From the NCBI RefSeq assembly GCF_003725335.1, contig NZ_QIBY01000005.1, positions 56,985 through 120,984 on the forward strand: a stretch of 64,000 nucleotides of DNA. Direction: 5' to 3'. Made by a program: the position numbers and the translations under genes. Position 1 is the first letter of the stretch; each line of letters begins with the position of its first letter. The stretch comes from Parvibacter caecicola (lineage in GTDB: Bacteria; Actinomycetota; Coriobacteriia; Coriobacteriales; Eggerthellaceae). Shown piece by piece: positions 27,713 through 37,455 of the stretch. A model generated the notes under the pieces. It made no database searches and had not been told where the DNA came from. It worked only from the letters and a program-made list of their open reading frames with translations.

Positions 27713-27745
27713 CGTGTCAGAAAGCTGGCTCAGCGCTTGGCTACA

Positions 27746-28030
27746 CTAGGCGCTGAAGATTTCGATGGTGTCGCCTTCCTTCAGGGTCACCATGGCCTTC
27801 TTCCAGGTGCGGGTTTTGCCCGCATGATAGCGCACGCGCTTGGGCTTCGGCTTCACGTTCAGGGTGTTCACCTTGACCACCTTCACGTTGAAGATAGCCT
27901 CGATGGCCTGCGCGATTTCAACCTTGTTGGAGTCCTTGGCCACCTCGAAGGTGTAGGTGTTGTGCTCCATGAGGTCGTAGGAATGCTCGGTGATGACCGG
28001 GCGGATGATTACCTCGCGGGGGTCTTTCAT
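27746..28030 (-). CDS. rplW: 50S ribosomal protein L23
   Basis: 94-residue L23 at the polypeptide exit, the binding site of trigger factor and SRP. Signatures: IIRPVITEHSYDLMEHNTYTF and the conserved C-terminal strand with TWKKAMVTLKEGD. Its ATG shares a base with the rplD stop. Unusually, a terminator and 15.5 kb of other genes separate it from rplB. Confidence 0.97.
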   Translation of the reverse strand: MKDPREVIIRPVITEHSYDLMEHNTYTFEVAKDSNKVEIAQAIEAIFNVKVVKVNTLNVKPKPKRVRYHAGKTRTWKKAMVTLKEGDTIEIFSA

Positions 28031-28656
28031 TATGCCAGCACCTCCTCGATTTTCTCCAGGGCCTGCTTGGTCACCACGAGCGCCTTGTTGTCCAGGAAGT
28101 CGTAGGTGTTCATGCAGGAAGCGGGCAGGATGTTCACGCGCTGGATGTTGCGGAACGACAGGAACGTCTCCACGTCCTCGTCGCCGATCACCAGCGTAAT
28201 GCGCTTGCCGTCCAGGCCGAAGGCCTTCAGGAAAGCCACCGCGTCCTTGGTGCAGGGCTTCTCGAAGCCGAAGTCGTCAACCACGATCAGCTCGCCGTCG
28301 GCCAACTTGGCGGAAAGGGCGCTGCGCATGGCCAGCTTCACTTCCTTGCGGTTGGTCTTCAGCTCGTAGGAGCGGGGATGCGGACCGAACACGGTACCGC
28401 CACCGGCCCATTGGGGAGCACGGATGGTACCCTGACGGGCGCGGCCGGTGCCCTTCTGGCGCCACGGCTTCTTGCCGCCGCCGCGCACCTGGCCACGGGT
28501 CTTGGTGTCGTGCGTGCCCTGGCGCCAAGAGGCCTGCTGCGCGCGCACCACGGAATGCATGACGTGCATGTGGGGCTCGATGGCAAACACTGCGTCGCTC
28601 AGCTCAGCGGTGCCGACAGCTGCCCCCTTCACGTCTTTGATCTCGATGGTAGTCAT
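28030..28656 (-). CDS. rplD: 50S ribosomal protein L4
   Basis: 208 residues. RGGGKKPWRQKGTGRARQGT is the tunnel-lining loop of L4, followed by GGGTVFGPHPRSYE. In E. coli L4 represses the S10 operon; with the operon split here, such control could not act directly on the rplB half. The gene lies 24 bases after rplC. Confidence 0.97.
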   Translation of the reverse strand: MTTIEIKDVKGAAVGTAELSDAVFAIEPHMHVMHSVVRAQQASWRQGTHDTKTRGQVRGGGKKPWRQKGTGRARQGTIRAPQWAGGGTVFGPHPRSYELKTNRKEVKLAMRSALSAKLADGELIVVDDFGFEKPCTKDAVAFLKAFGLDGKRITLVIGDEDVETFLSFRNIQRVNILPASCMNTYDFLDNKALVVTKQALEKIEEVLA

Positions 28657-28680
28657 TCAAATCTCCTCGATAAAGTCGGA

Positions 28681-29301
28681 TTAAGCCATGCGCACGCGCA
28701 CGATGCCGTTCTTGCCGCCGGGTACGGCGCCCTTCACCAGGATGAGGTTCTGCTCCTCGTCCACGCGCACCACTTCCAGGTTGCGCACGGTAACCGTTTC
28801 GCAGCCCATGTGGCCGGGCAGGTGCAGGCCCTTGAACACGCGGGAAGGGGTGGCGCACTGGCCCACGGAACCGGGGGCGCGATGGAAGTGCGCACCATGG
28901 CCGCCCGGACCGCCGGCAAAGCCCCAGCGCTTCATAACGCCGGCGAAGCCCTTGCCCTTGGAAGTGCCGGTGACGTCCACTTTCTTCACCTCGGCGAAAG
29001 CGGCCACCGTCTGGGTGTCGCCCACCTGGTACTGGGAAGCGTCCTCCACGCGCACCTCGCGCAGGTAGCGCACCGGCTCGGTGCCCTGCTTAGCGAAGTG
29101 ACCGGCCATGGGGCGGTTCACCTTCTTCGGCTTGATAGCGCCAAAGCCCATCTGCACCGCTTCGTAGCCGTCGGTGGCAGCGGTCTTCACCTGGCACACC
29201 TTGTTGGGCTCGGCCTGGATAACCGTAACGGGAATCACGGTGTCGTCTTCTGCGAAGATCTGGGTCATGCCCAGCTTCTTGCCGTAGATAGCGTTAATCA
29301 T
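28681..29301 (-). CDS. rplC: 50S ribosomal protein L3
   Basis: 206 residues from the ATG at 29301 ([16 protein letters not shown]), with AAGGAGG 7 bases before it; a TTG two codons upstream is too close to the ribosome-binding site. The W-finger region [20 protein letters not shown] (peptidyl transferase approach) is intact. It lies 12 bases after rpsJ. Confidence 0.97.
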   Translation of the reverse strand: MINAIYGKKLGMTQIFAEDDTVIPVTVIQAEPNKVCQVKTAATDGYEAVQMGFGAIKPKKVNRPMAGHFAKQGTEPVRYLREVRVEDASQYQVGDTQTVAAFAEVKKVDVTGTSKGKGFAGVMKRWGFAGGPGGHGAHFHRAPGSVGQCATPSRVFKGLHLPGHMGCETVTVRNLEVVRVDEEQNLILVKGAVPGGKNGIVRVRMA

Positions 29302-29313
29302 GCCCAAACCTCC

Positions 29314-29622
29314 TTACAGCTTGATCTCGATGTCGACACCGGCCGGCAGATCGAGGCGCATCAGGGAGTCCACCGTGTTGGGGGTGGGCTCCAGGATGTC
29401 GATGAGGCGCTTGTGGGTGCGCATCTCGAACTGCTCGCGGGAGTCTTTGTTCACATGCGGCGAACGGATGACGCAGTACAGGTTGCGCTCCGTCGGCAGC
29501 GGGATAGGTCCGGAAACCTTGGCACCCGTCTTAAGGGCGGTGTCCACGATGAGCTTGGTGGACTGATCCACGATCTCGTGATCGTAGCCCTTCAGGCGAA
29601 TGCGAATCTTCTGATTAGCCAC
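29314..29622 (-). CDS. rpsJ: 30S ribosomal protein S10
   Basis: 102-residue S10 (NusE), also part of transcription antitermination complexes. Signatures: [20 protein letters not shown] and [19 protein letters not shown]. It follows fusA after 36 bases; the tuf gene usually found between fusA and rpsJ is absent. Confidence 0.97.
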   Translation of the reverse strand: MANQKIRIRLKGYDHEIVDQSTKLIVDTALKTGAKVSGPIPLPTERNLYCVIRSPHVNKDSREQFEMRTHKRLIDILEPTPNTVDSLMRLDLPAGVDIEIKL

Positions 29623-29658
29623 TTACCTTACCTCCAATAATGCTGCTGCGGCGCGCCC

Positions 29659-31776
29659 TTAGGCGTTTCCGCCAGCCTTGCTGATAATTTCTTCCGCCAC
29701 GTTCTTCGGCACCGGCTCGTAGGAGTCGAACTGCATGGTGTACACAGCGCGGCCCTGAGTGCCGCTGCGAAGATCGGTAGCGTAGCCGAACATCTGGGAC
29801 AGGGGCACCTTGGCCTCCACCACCAGCGCGTTGCCGCGCTTGTCCTGACCCTGGATCATGCCGCGACGAGACGGAATGTCGCCCATGACGAAGCCGGTGT
29901 ACTCCTCGGGAGTTTCCACCTCCACCTTCATGACGGGCTCCAGGATAACCGGGTTGGACTTGCGCAGGGCGTCCTTGATGGCCATGGAACCGGCCACCTT
30001 GAACGCGGCTTCGGAGGAGTCCACCTCGTGGTAGGAACCGTCGATTAGCTCCACCTTGATGTCCTCCACCGGGTAGCCGGCCAGAACGCCGGTGTGCAGG
30101 GCCTCTTGGATGCCCTTGTCGATGGCGGGGATGTACTCCTTGGGCACCACGCCGCCAACAATCTTGTTGACAAACTCGTAGCCCTTGCCCGGCTCTTGCG
30201 GGTACATGTTGATGATGGCGTGGCCGTACTGACCGCGACCACCGGACTGGCGCACGAACTTGCCCTCGGCGCCCATGACCTCTTTGCCGGGGCGCTCGCG
30301 GTAGGCTACCTGCGGTTTGCCCACGTTGGCCTCAACCTTGAACTCGCGCAGCAGGCGGTCGATGATGATCTCCAGGTGCAGCTCGCCCATGCCGGCGATG
30401 ATGGTCTGGCCGGTCTCGTGGTTGGTGGACACGCGGAAGGTGGGGTCTTCCTCGGCCAGCTTCTGAAGGGCGATGCCCATCTTGTCCTGCTCGGCCTTGG
30501 TCTTGGGCTCCACGGCGATGTCGATAACCGGCTCGGCGAACTCCATCGACTCCAGGATGACCGGGGCGTCCTCGGCGCACAGGGTGTCGCCGGTGGAGGT
30601 GTCCTTCAGGCCCACCACGGCCACGATGTCGCCAGCACCGCACTTGTCGATGTCGACGCGCTGGTTGGAGTGCATCTGCAGCAGACGGCCGATACGCTCC
30701 TTCTTATCCTTGGAGGCGTTCAGCACATAGCTGCCGGCATCCAGCGAACCAGAGTACACGCGCAGGTAGGTGAGCTTACCCACGTAGGGGTCGGTCATAA
30801 TCTTGAAGGCCAGAGCCGAGAACGGCGCCTTCGGATCGGCCGGACGGGACTCCTCCGCGCCGGTCTCGGGGTTCTCGCCCTGGATGGCGGGAATGTCCAC
30901 CGGGGAGGGCATGTAGTCCACCACGGCGTCCAGCAGCTCCTGCACGCCCTTGTTCTTGTAGGCAGAACCCACGAACACCGGGTTGATCTTGCAGTCGATG
31001 ACGCCCTTGCGGATGGCGGCCTTGAACTCCTCGACCGTCACCTCTTCCTCCATCAGCACCTTCTCCATCAGGTCGTCGTCGCAGTCGGCGGCGGCCTCCA
31101 GAAGCTCCTGACGGTACATCTCGGCATCGTCCTTGAATTCGGCCGGGATCTCGGCCATGGGCTCGGGATAGGTCATGCCCTTTTCGTCGGCCTTGAAGTC
31201 CCACGCGGTCATGGTGACCAGGTCGATGACGCCCCAGAAATTGTCCTCGGCGCCCATGGGAATCTGGGCGGCAACGGCGTTGGCGTCCAGGCGGTCGCGC
31301 ATGGTCTGGATGGCATGGAAGAAATCGGCGCCCACGCGGTCGTACTTGTTGATGAAAGCGATGCGGGGCACGTGGTAACGCTCGGCCTGACGCCAAACGG
31401 TTTCGGACTGGGGCTGAACGCCGGCCACGGCGTCGAACACGGCAACGGTGCCGTCCAGGACGCGCAGCGAGCGCTCCACCTCGGCGGTAAAGTCCACATG
31501 GCCGGGCGTGTCGATGATCTGGAAGCGGTACTCTTTGCCGTCGGCCTTGCCGCCGGGGTATTTCCAGAAGCAAGTGGTGGCGGCGGCGGTAATGGTTACG
31601 CCGCGCTCCTGCTCCTGCACCATCCAGTCCATCGTGGCTGCACCGTCATGGACCTCGCCGATCTTGTGGGTTTTACCCGTGTAGTAAAGAATGCGCTCGG
31701 TAGTAGTGGTTTTGCCCGCGTCGATGTGGGCCATAATACCGATGTTGCGCGTATCTTTAAGATCGATTTTAGCCAT
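29659..31776 (-). CDS. fusA: Elongation factor G
   Basis: 705-residue translocase. G1 ([19 protein letters not shown]), G2 ([12 protein letters not shown]), G3 (DTPGHVDFT) and G4 (INKYDR) motifs are intact, followed by domains II-V to IISKAGGNA. The ATG at 31776 is preferred to a TTG three codons upstream. GAGKT-type invariant residues are all present. It lies 21 bases after rpsG, in the standard str operon. Confidence 0.97.
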   Translation of the reverse strand: MAKIDLKDTRNIGIMAHIDAGKTTTTERILYYTGKTHKIGEVHDGAATMDWMVQEQERGVTITAAATTCFWKYPGGKADGKEYRFQIIDTPGHVDFTAEVERSLRVLDGTVAVFDAVAGVQPQSETVWRQAERYHVPRIAFINKYDRVGADFFHAIQTMRDRLDANAVAAQIPMGAEDNFWGVIDLVTMTAWDFKADEKGMTYPEPMAEIPAEFKDDAEMYRQELLEAAADCDDDLMEKVLMEEEVTVEEFKAAIRKGVIDCKINPVFVGSAYKNKGVQELLDAVVDYMPSPVDIPAIQGENPETGAEESRPADPKAPFSALAFKIMTDPYVGKLTYLRVYSGSLDAGSYVLNASKDKKERIGRLLQMHSNQRVDIDKCGAGDIVAVVGLKDTSTGDTLCAEDAPVILESMEFAEPVIDIAVEPKTKAEQDKMGIALQKLAEEDPTFRVSTNHETGQTIIAGMGELHLEIIIDRLLREFKVEANVGKPQVAYRERPGKEVMGAEGKFVRQSGGRGQYGHAIINMYPQEPGKGYEFVNKIVGGVVPKEYIPAIDKGIQEALHTGVLAGYPVEDIKVELIDGSYHEVDSSEAAFKVAGSMAIKDALRKSNPVILEPVMKVEVETPEEYTGFVMGDIPSRRGMIQGQDKRGNALVVEAKVPLSQMFGYATDLRSGTQGRAVYTMQFDSYEPVPKNVAEEIISKAGGNA

Positions 31777-31797
31777 AAAAGTCAATCCTGCCTGTTC

Positions 31798-32268
31798 TTA
31801 GAAGCGATAGTGTGAGAAGGCGCGGTTTGCCTCGGCCATCTTGTACATATCCTCGCGCTTCTTCACGGAGGCGCCGGTGTTGTTGGAAGCGTCCATGATT
31901 TCGGCGGCAAGGCGCTGCTGCATGGTGTGCTCCTTGCGCTTGCGCGAGAAGTCCACGATCCAGCGGATGGCCAGCGTGGTGGCGCGACGGGAATTCACTT
32001 CCATCGGCACCTGGTAAGTGGCGCCGCCAACACGCTTGGGCTTGCACTCAAGGGTGGGGCGAACGTTGTCCATGGCCTTTTTGAACACGGTCAGGGGATC
32101 TTCCCCGGTCTTCTCGGCTACGATGTCGAAGGCACCGTAGACGATGTTCTCGGCGATGGACTTCTTGCCGTCCAGCAACACCTTGTTGATGAGCTGGGTG
32201 ACAAGACGGTTGCTGTAACGGGCGTCCGGCGTTACTTCACGGCGGACAGCTGCTGCACGACGCGGCAT
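31798..32268 (-). CDS. rpsG: 30S ribosomal protein S7
   Basis: 156 residues from the ATG at 32268 ([18 protein letters not shown]), the family length. It nucleates the 30S head and contacts E-site tRNA; S7 represses the str operon in E. coli. Contains [21 protein letters not shown] 94-base gap separates it from rpsL. Confidence 0.97.
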   Translation of the reverse strand: MPRRAAAVRREVTPDARYSNRLVTQLINKVLLDGKKSIAENIVYGAFDIVAEKTGEDPLTVFKKAMDNVRPTLECKPKRVGGATYQVPMEVNSRRATTLAIRWIVDFSRKRKEHTMQQRLAAEIMDASNNTGASVKKREDMYKMAEANRAFSHYRF

Positions 32269-32362
32269 ACTTTTACTCCTTTTTTCCTGCGTGCTTCGAG
32301 GGAAGCCCTTCTTCCCCATTAAGGCGCTTATCCGAAGCGCCCCGCACGGCTTAACGGCTTAC

Positions 32363-32734
32363 TTATTTGGGGCGCTTGGCGCCGTAGCGGCTGCGGGCCT
32401 GCTTGCGCTTGTCAACAGCGGCGCAGTCCAGAGCGGCACGGATAACCTTGTAACGCACACCAGGCAGGTCCTTCACACGACCGCCGCGGATGAGCACCAT
32501 CGAGTGCTCCTGCAGGTTGTGACCCTCGCCGGGAATGTAAGCGGTCACTTCCATTCCGTTCACGAGACGCACACGGCACACCTTGCGCAGTGCCGAGTTC
32601 GGCTTCTTAGGGGTGGTGGTGTACACACGGGTGCACACGCCGCGCTTCTGCGGGTTACCCTTCAGAGCCGGGGTCTTCGACTTGTCGACCGTCTTTTGAC
32701 GGCCTTTGCGTACGAGCTGATTGATAGTAGGCAA
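32363..32734 (-). CDS. rpsL: 30S ribosomal protein S12
   Basis: 123-residue S12 of the decoding centre, first gene of the operon. The streptomycin-site loops [16 protein letters not shown] (wild-type Lys in KKPNS) and [18 protein letters not shown] are wild-type in appearance, so streptomycin sensitivity at this locus is expected. Confidence 0.97.
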   Translation of the reverse strand: MPTINQLVRKGRQKTVDKSKTPALKGNPQKRGVCTRVYTTTPKKPNSALRKVCRVRLVNGMEVTAYIPGEGHNLQEHSMVLIRGGRVKDLPGVRYKVIRAALDCAAVDKRKQARSRYGAKRPK

Positions 32735-32839
32735 AGTCTCAACTCCTTCTTCTTATCGCTTCTTCTACTACATCTCACACTTTCGCGCGCTGGGTTAAAA
32801 GCGCACAAAAACAAGCGCCTCATAGAGACGCGAGGATGC

Positions 32840-32867
32840 ATATTATCAGGGTTAACCAGTATGTCAA
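32840..32867 (-). promoter_or_regulatory. Promoter of the str (rpsL) operon
   Basis: TTGACA (32862-32867), 16-bp spacer, TAATAT (32840-32845) preceded by TG (extended -10), about 105 bases before rpsL. Close to sigma-70 consensus, as expected for ribosomal genes. Confidence 0.8.
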
Positions 32868-32943
32868 ACGCCACGCACCCGGGCGTATCCATCGCTGCCG
32901 GTAAGCGGCACGAAGGCTTCACAAATGCCGGGAAACGGGCCGC

Positions 32944-34155
32944 TTAACCGGCGGCGACCGCCTTCTGGCCATCGCGGGCGTAGAGGGCTATCAGCATCTG
33001 CACCAAGCGGGCGCAGCCCTCGATGTCGCGGACGGCGATGTACTCCTCTTCGGAATGGATGTCGGTCATGCCGATGCCCAGCGTGATGGCGCGGGCCCCC
33101 TTCTCCCCCATCACGTTGGCATCGGCACCACCGCCGGTTTTCACCCGCCGCGGCACCAGGCCTGCCAATCGGGCGGCGTCCTTGATGCGGATGACCAGCG
33201 GATCTTCGGCGTCGTAGGCCACCTCCGGGTAGCTGAACTCCCAGCGCACCTCCACCGTGCCGCCCCCATCGGCGGCCGCCTTCTCCATGGCAGCGGTCAT
33301 GGCGTCGCGCTGGGCCAGCGCCTCCTCGCGAATGAGCGAGCGGCACTCCCCGCGCACTTCGCAATGCTCCGGCACCACGTTCACCGTGCAACCGCCCATG
33401 ATATAGCCCACATTGGCGGTGGTGTGGTCGTTCAGGCGGCCCAGCTGCATGGCATCCACCGCAGCGGCCGCCATGCGGATGGCGCTCTTGCCATGCTCCG
33501 GCTCGATGCCGGCATGGGCCGCTGTGCCATAGAAGTCGGCGAAGAACGTGAGGTGGCACGGGGCCTGGGTGACGATGGACCCGGGGCGGCCGTTGGCGTC
33601 CAGCACGAAACAAGGGGTGCCGGGGGCGAAAGCGTCTTCTGGCAGCGCGGAGGCGCCCAACAGGCTCAGCTCTTCGCAGGTGGTGAACACCAGCTGGATG
33701 TCGGGGCGCGGCGTGCCCTTTTCCAAGGTGGTGCGCACCCCCTCGATGATGGCGGCAAGCCCCGCCTTGTCGTCGCCGGAAAGGATGGTGTTTCCCGCCG
33801 AGCACAGCACCTCCACCAGGTCGTCCTCGGCAAACAGGTTGCCGGCGGCGTCCACCGGACGCTGGGCCAAGCTGCCGGCTGGGCGCATTTCCCGTTTCAC
33901 CTGGATGTTCTCGCAGGGTTCCACCGTGTCCATGTGGGCGGAAAACGCGATGCGGCCGGGCACCGTTCCGGGCAGGTGCGCGATCAGATTGCCGGTGTCG
34001 GAGCCGGTAGCGGCAGCGGAATCGTCGAAGCGCACCGTAAAGCCCAGCTCCTCCAGCAGCGGCTGCAGAACGCGGGCCATGGCGCCCTCGTGGCGCGACG
34101 GCGAACTTATCTGGGCAAACGTCACAAAGCTGTCAATCAGCCGCTCGGAGTTCAT
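32944..34155 (-). CDS. M20 family metallopeptidase (PepT-like)
   Basis: 403-residue zinc aminopeptidase/tripeptidase-like enzyme. Dinuclear metal ligands are recognisable: SAHMDTVEP, LSGDDKAGLAA, FTTCEELSLLG, and the C-terminal His in MTDIHSEEEYI. The lid/dimerisation domain runs roughly from residue 185 to 295. It probably hydrolyses small peptides in the cytoplasm. GGGGAGAGAT precedes the ATG. It lies 55 bases after the pyrophosphatase gene on the same strand, so the two may be co-transcribed. Confidence 0.88.
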   Translation of the reverse strand: MNSERLIDSFVTFAQISSPSRHEGAMARVLQPLLEELGFTVRFDDSAAATGSDTGNLIAHLPGTVPGRIAFSAHMDTVEPCENIQVKREMRPAGSLAQRPVDAAGNLFAEDDLVEVLCSAGNTILSGDDKAGLAAIIEGVRTTLEKGTPRPDIQLVFTTCEELSLLGASALPEDAFAPGTPCFVLDANGRPGSIVTQAPCHLTFFADFYGTAAHAGIEPEHGKSAIRMAAAAVDAMQLGRLNDHTTANVGYIMGGCTVNVVPEHCEVRGECRSLIREEALAQRDAMTAAMEKAAADGGGTVEVRWEFSYPEVAYDAEDPLVIRIKDAARLAGLVPRRVKTGGGADANVMGEKGARAITLGIGMTDIHSEEEYIAVRDIEGCARLVQMLIALYARDGQKAVAAG

Positions 34156-34210
34156 ATCTCTCCCCTTTCCGCCCGCGCCCCGAGAAGAGTCTGGCGGTCT
34201 TCGTCTTCGC

Positions 34211-35572
34211 CTAATTTCCCAAAATGCGGGGGGCCACTTGCTTTTTGCGAGACAGGATGCCGGGCATCCAGGTGCCGCCCACGCCGGTGCAGTTGATGCC
34301 GAACACGCGGTTCACCACGCGGCGGTTGCCCTCGCAGATGAACTGGCTGCCCTCGGCCAGAATGTCGGTCACCATCAACAGCACGAACTCGTAACCGTGG
34401 TCGGCAGCCAGCTTGCGCATGTGCTCGCGAATCTCCTGCTCGCGCTCCAGCACGCCGGCCAAATCCACCGTTTCCCGCTGGCAGATGAGCACCGTGGTGT
34501 CGTCGAAGGGGAACTCTTTGGAGTCCGCCTCCACCAGCCGGTCGATGGGCACGTCGTTCACGCTGCCGCGGGCCTTGAACACCTTGAGGCCGAATTCGGT
34601 GGGGTCCTCGCCGATGATGGCGCCCAGGAACTGCGCCTGCTCTCGGTCGGTGTCGGTGGTGGTGGGCGACTTGAGGATAATCGTGTCGGTCATGATGGCG
34701 GAAAGCAGCACCGCCGCCATGGCCGGCGGGATGTCCACGCCGTACTTGCGGTACTCCATGCACACGATGGTGGCGGTGGAGCCCACCGGCAAGTTGATGA
34801 ACTGGATGGGGTTGGTGGTGGACACGTCGGCGATGCGGTGGTGGTCGATGATTTCCACCACGTCGGCCTCCTCGATGCCATTGGCGGCCTGGCGGGTTTC
34901 GTTGTGGTCCACCAGGATGGCCTTGCGCTTGGGCGGGTTGGCGATGTCGGAACGGGTGACGATGCCGATGGCGCGGCCCTCGTCGTTGAGCACCACGCCT
35001 TCCCGCAGCTCGGAGGCCACGAGGTCTTCGGCGGCGTCCTTCAGCAGGGTCTCCTTATCCAGGGTGAGCACATCGGTGGCCATCAGCTCGCCCACCTTCT
35101 GCCCCAGCGACTCGATGAGCGATGCGGCAACGGCCATGTGGTTGGGGTTGTCGTCCTCCAAAAGGTCGGTGGCGGAGATGTAGCGCTCGGCGATGGCACG
35201 GGTGGAGATGAGGCCCTCGAACTGGCCGTCGGCCCCTTCCACCACCAGGGCACGCACATTGTGCTTGCGCAGGCGGCGACCGGCTTCCAGCATGGTTTCG
35301 TCATGGCCGATGGACACCGGGTTCGGGGTCATCACGTCGGCCACACGGGTGTGCAGGTGAGCGATTTTGCGCGGCTCCGGCAGGCCGTTTTCCTTCAGCA
35401 CCCAAGCGCTTTCGGGCGGCAGCGGGCCCAGACGGCCGGGCACGTACTCCACGCGCTGGGCGCTGCCGTCGCGGGCGGCCAGCTGGTTTTTCAGGTAGGC
35501 ATACGCAACGGCGGACGAAATGGAGTCGTTGTCCGGATTGCGGTGGCCGATTACTACAACAGGTTTGGGCAT
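34211..35572 (-). CDS. ppaC: Manganese-dependent (family II) inorganic pyrophosphatase with CBS domains
   Basis: 453 residues. The DHH part begins at the N-terminus (VVIGHRNPDNDSISSAVAYA) and resumes after an inserted pair of CBS domains (about 75-210; VADVMTPNPVSI, MATDVLTLDKE). It continues with ILVDHNE and EIIDHHRIAD, then the DHHA2 domain with GNRRVVNRVFGIN. The CBS insert normally makes the enzyme inhibited by AMP/ADP and activated by other adenine nucleotides. No DRTGG domain is evident, and the length fits the CBS-only subtype. PPi hydrolysis drives biosynthesis. Confidence 0.94.
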   Translation of the reverse strand: MPKPVVVIGHRNPDNDSISSAVAYAYLKNQLAARDGSAQRVEYVPGRLGPLPPESAWVLKENGLPEPRKIAHLHTRVADVMTPNPVSIGHDETMLEAGRRLRKHNVRALVVEGADGQFEGLISTRAIAERYISATDLLEDDNPNHMAVAASLIESLGQKVGELMATDVLTLDKETLLKDAAEDLVASELREGVVLNDEGRAIGIVTRSDIANPPKRKAILVDHNETRQAANGIEEADVVEIIDHHRIADVSTTNPIQFINLPVGSTATIVCMEYRKYGVDIPPAMAAVLLSAIMTDTIILKSPTTTDTDREQAQFLGAIIGEDPTEFGLKVFKARGSVNDVPIDRLVEADSKEFPFDDTTVLICQRETVDLAGVLEREQEIREHMRKLAADHGYEFVLLMVTDILAEGSQFICEGNRRVVNRVFGINCTGVGGTWMPGILSRKKQVAPRILGN

Positions 35573-35722
35573 GGGGTGGTTCCTTAACGCTTTGGCTTCT
35601 TATGCAAACAGGTTCACAAAGCCGATGAGTATAGGGGGCAAACGGCGCCAAACAGCGAAGACGCCCCCGACCAGTCGATAAACCCCCAGTATTTCCACAG
35701 CAAACGGCGGCTAGCGGGCCTC

Positions 35723-36053
35723 CTACAGGGCCGCCGCGATGGCTTTGGAAACGAACTGATTGAGGGATTCGTTTTTGATTGCGGCAACAGTTGCGGCCGC
35801 CCGATGAAGCTCGGGGCTTATGCGAACGTTGAACGAGCCCTTGTAGGATTTCTCGGGGCTCTTGCCCTTCTCCGCGCAGAAGGCAAGGTAGTCGTCAACC
35901 ACCTCACGGAAGGCCCGTTCGATGTCGGCAGCCGATTCGGCCTCGAAATAAATGCCGTCCCGCAATACCCACGACGGAACCGCAAAGCAGCTTGGAGCCC
36001 CCATCGAACTCCACCGTCGCACAATACCCCTTATAAGCAAGCACATTGCTCAT
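35723..36053 (-). pseudogene. HicB-like antitoxin gene broken by a one-base frameshift
   Basis: From the ATG at 36053 (AAAGGAC upstream) the protein begins MSNVLAYKGYCATVEFDG and runs to CGSVVG. There the frame is lost and the family sequence resumes in another frame as RDGIYFEAESAADIERAF through the C-terminal RHH-type region NVRISPELHRAAATVAAIKN. Compared with the second copy (39270-39503), this one has an extra T near 35965 (GGTATTGCGGG against GGCATGCGGG). No HicA toxin gene is adjacent. It could be decay, phase variation or a sequencing error. Confidence 0.75.
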
Positions 36054-36063
36054 GAAATGTCCT

Positions 36064-36225
36064 TTACCGCTTGATAAGCCTTACGACTCGTGGCACAGCC
36101 TTTACCGCCGCCATAGCCGCTCCCGCCACAACAGGGACAGCCAACTTTGCCACATCAATTACTTTGTTCACGGCGATGTTTTTTCGCTCGACCTCTTCTT
36201 CCACCCTATTTTTATTCATTTGCAT
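36064..36225 (-). CDS. Small cationic amphipathic protein, 53 aa
   Basis: ATG at 36225 with GGAGGATGTCG ideally placed; the start lies within the end of the preceding (frameshifted) gene. After a charged N-terminus (about 1-15) comes an Ala/Val-rich amphipathic stretch (DVAKLAVPVVAGAAMAAVKA) and a basic end (VVRLIKR). It could be a membrane-associated peptide, a toxin-like small protein or a structural partner of its upstream neighbour. No family recognised. Confidence 0.5.
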   Translation of the reverse strand: MQMNKNRVEEEVERKNIAVNKVIDVAKLAVPVVAGAAMAAVKAVPRVVRLIKR

Positions 36226-37238
36226 CGACATCCTCCAATGCTTGCATCAGCTGACCAGCGGCAACCTTCACCTCTATTGAGCCGTGGGGCCCTTCTGGAA
36301 GAAGCCGATATTCGGCCTCCCCTTCATCGATATATGCTTCAAGCTCATTAATCCAGCGGTACTCAAGCGTGGTCGCCGGCAAGAGATGCTTCAACGTCTG
36401 AAGCTCAGTCACATTGAGGCCCTCCAAAAAACTCCTTCGTTGAGCCAAAATTGATTTTATTCCACTCTCTCCGTTGGCCAAATAGGCCCCAACCACCAGA
36501 GCCTCCTGTGCTTTTTCGTACAAATCGAAGTATTCAGAAATTTCCTCTAATTCGCTTTTCTTTTTGCCCGAATAATCCACCCCGAAAAGCATTTTCGCAG
36601 CAAGCCCAAGTTTTGAATCAGGCACTTTCTCGAAAGAGGATACGAGCGTCTTGAGAGATTCCCCAAGTACCCCTACGCTGCCTTGAAGAGCGCCTATCGC
36701 GTTTTTTAGCGCCGCCTTATCGCCCGTATCCAGGGCATAACGAATCTGGTTGATCGCCCTGTTGCCCTTGCTTGATTCGGCAAACGCAGTCTAAAGTCTC
36801 CTCCAGCTGTGCCGCAATCATTGGCAACTGCTGTTGTAGGTAAATGCCATTTAGATCCTGAGTCAACGCTCTGCGCATGTCGTCGGGCACCAAAGGCATT
36901 GCTTCAGCTGTAAGCATTCTCTTAACTTGCTTTCGACCGCTTTCGGTTTCAACCATGACCTGCGGCAGTATCCCGCTCCCATCTTTTCTTTTGTTTAGCC
37001 AGGCAACTCCTTTATCGATTTCCGATTTTACATCGTTAGGAATTTTGATAATGAGCACTTCTTCGGGCTCAAACGACTCAAGAACATCCTTGCCCAGTTG
37101 CGCATACTGGGCGATTTTGGCCATAGAGCTTGCAGCAATTTCCGACAGCTTTGCGACATCGATGCACGCCACTCTGTTCCGTTTTTCCCCTACCGGAACA
37201 GCATCCAGCCAAATTTCCGTCTTTGCCATCTCATCCAC
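36212..37238 (-). pseudogene. Hypothetical gene interrupted by a frameshift
   Basis: The first part (GTG at 37238, about 150 residues, MDEMAKTEIWLDAVPVGE to LEETLD) and the second part (AFAESSKGNRAINQIRYALD to LMQALEDVDANE) lie in frames one base apart and meet at about 36785. Both parts are well-formed and the second has no start of its own before the junction, so one protein of about 330 residues was split. The second half is helical with coiled-coil character. No family recognised. The small cationic gene overlaps its end. Sequencing error is an alternative. Confidence 0.65.
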
Positions 37239-37327
37239 ACGAATCCTTCTTCTATAAGGAGGCCCAGCTCAGCATCGGACCAATCGCCCCGATGCTATCA
37301 ACTGCAATAGCAGCGCACTCGGGCCGA

Positions 37328-37447
37328 TTATGCCAGCATCCTTCGTTTTCCACAACCGGCATCGGGCTCCACATAGGCCGTAGTAATACCGCAATGGCCG
37401 TTACCATGTTTTATCTCAACGCGTCCAAACGGAATCAGGAAATGGTC
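37328..37447 (-). pseudogene. Fragment related to the protein at 40132-40494
   Basis: A 39-codon stretch (DHFLIPFGRVEIKHGNGH then TTAYVEPDAG) aligns with DHYHFSIPFEYIRTNHGND and ATACMEVDVD of the downstream protein. It has no start codon and follows directly on the end of the HTH gene. It is a decayed duplicate. Confidence 0.6.
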
Positions 37448-37455
37448 GCGTCATC

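Noticed and set aside
30094..31815. 573-codon plus-strand frame opposite fusA
   Set aside because: Antisense shadow of elongation factor G, whose motifs are all intact on the minus strand.
36717..36800. Programmed ribosomal frameshift in the split hypothetical gene
   Set aside because: No slippery heptamer or downstream stimulator is visible at the junction; decay or a sequencing error is simpler.
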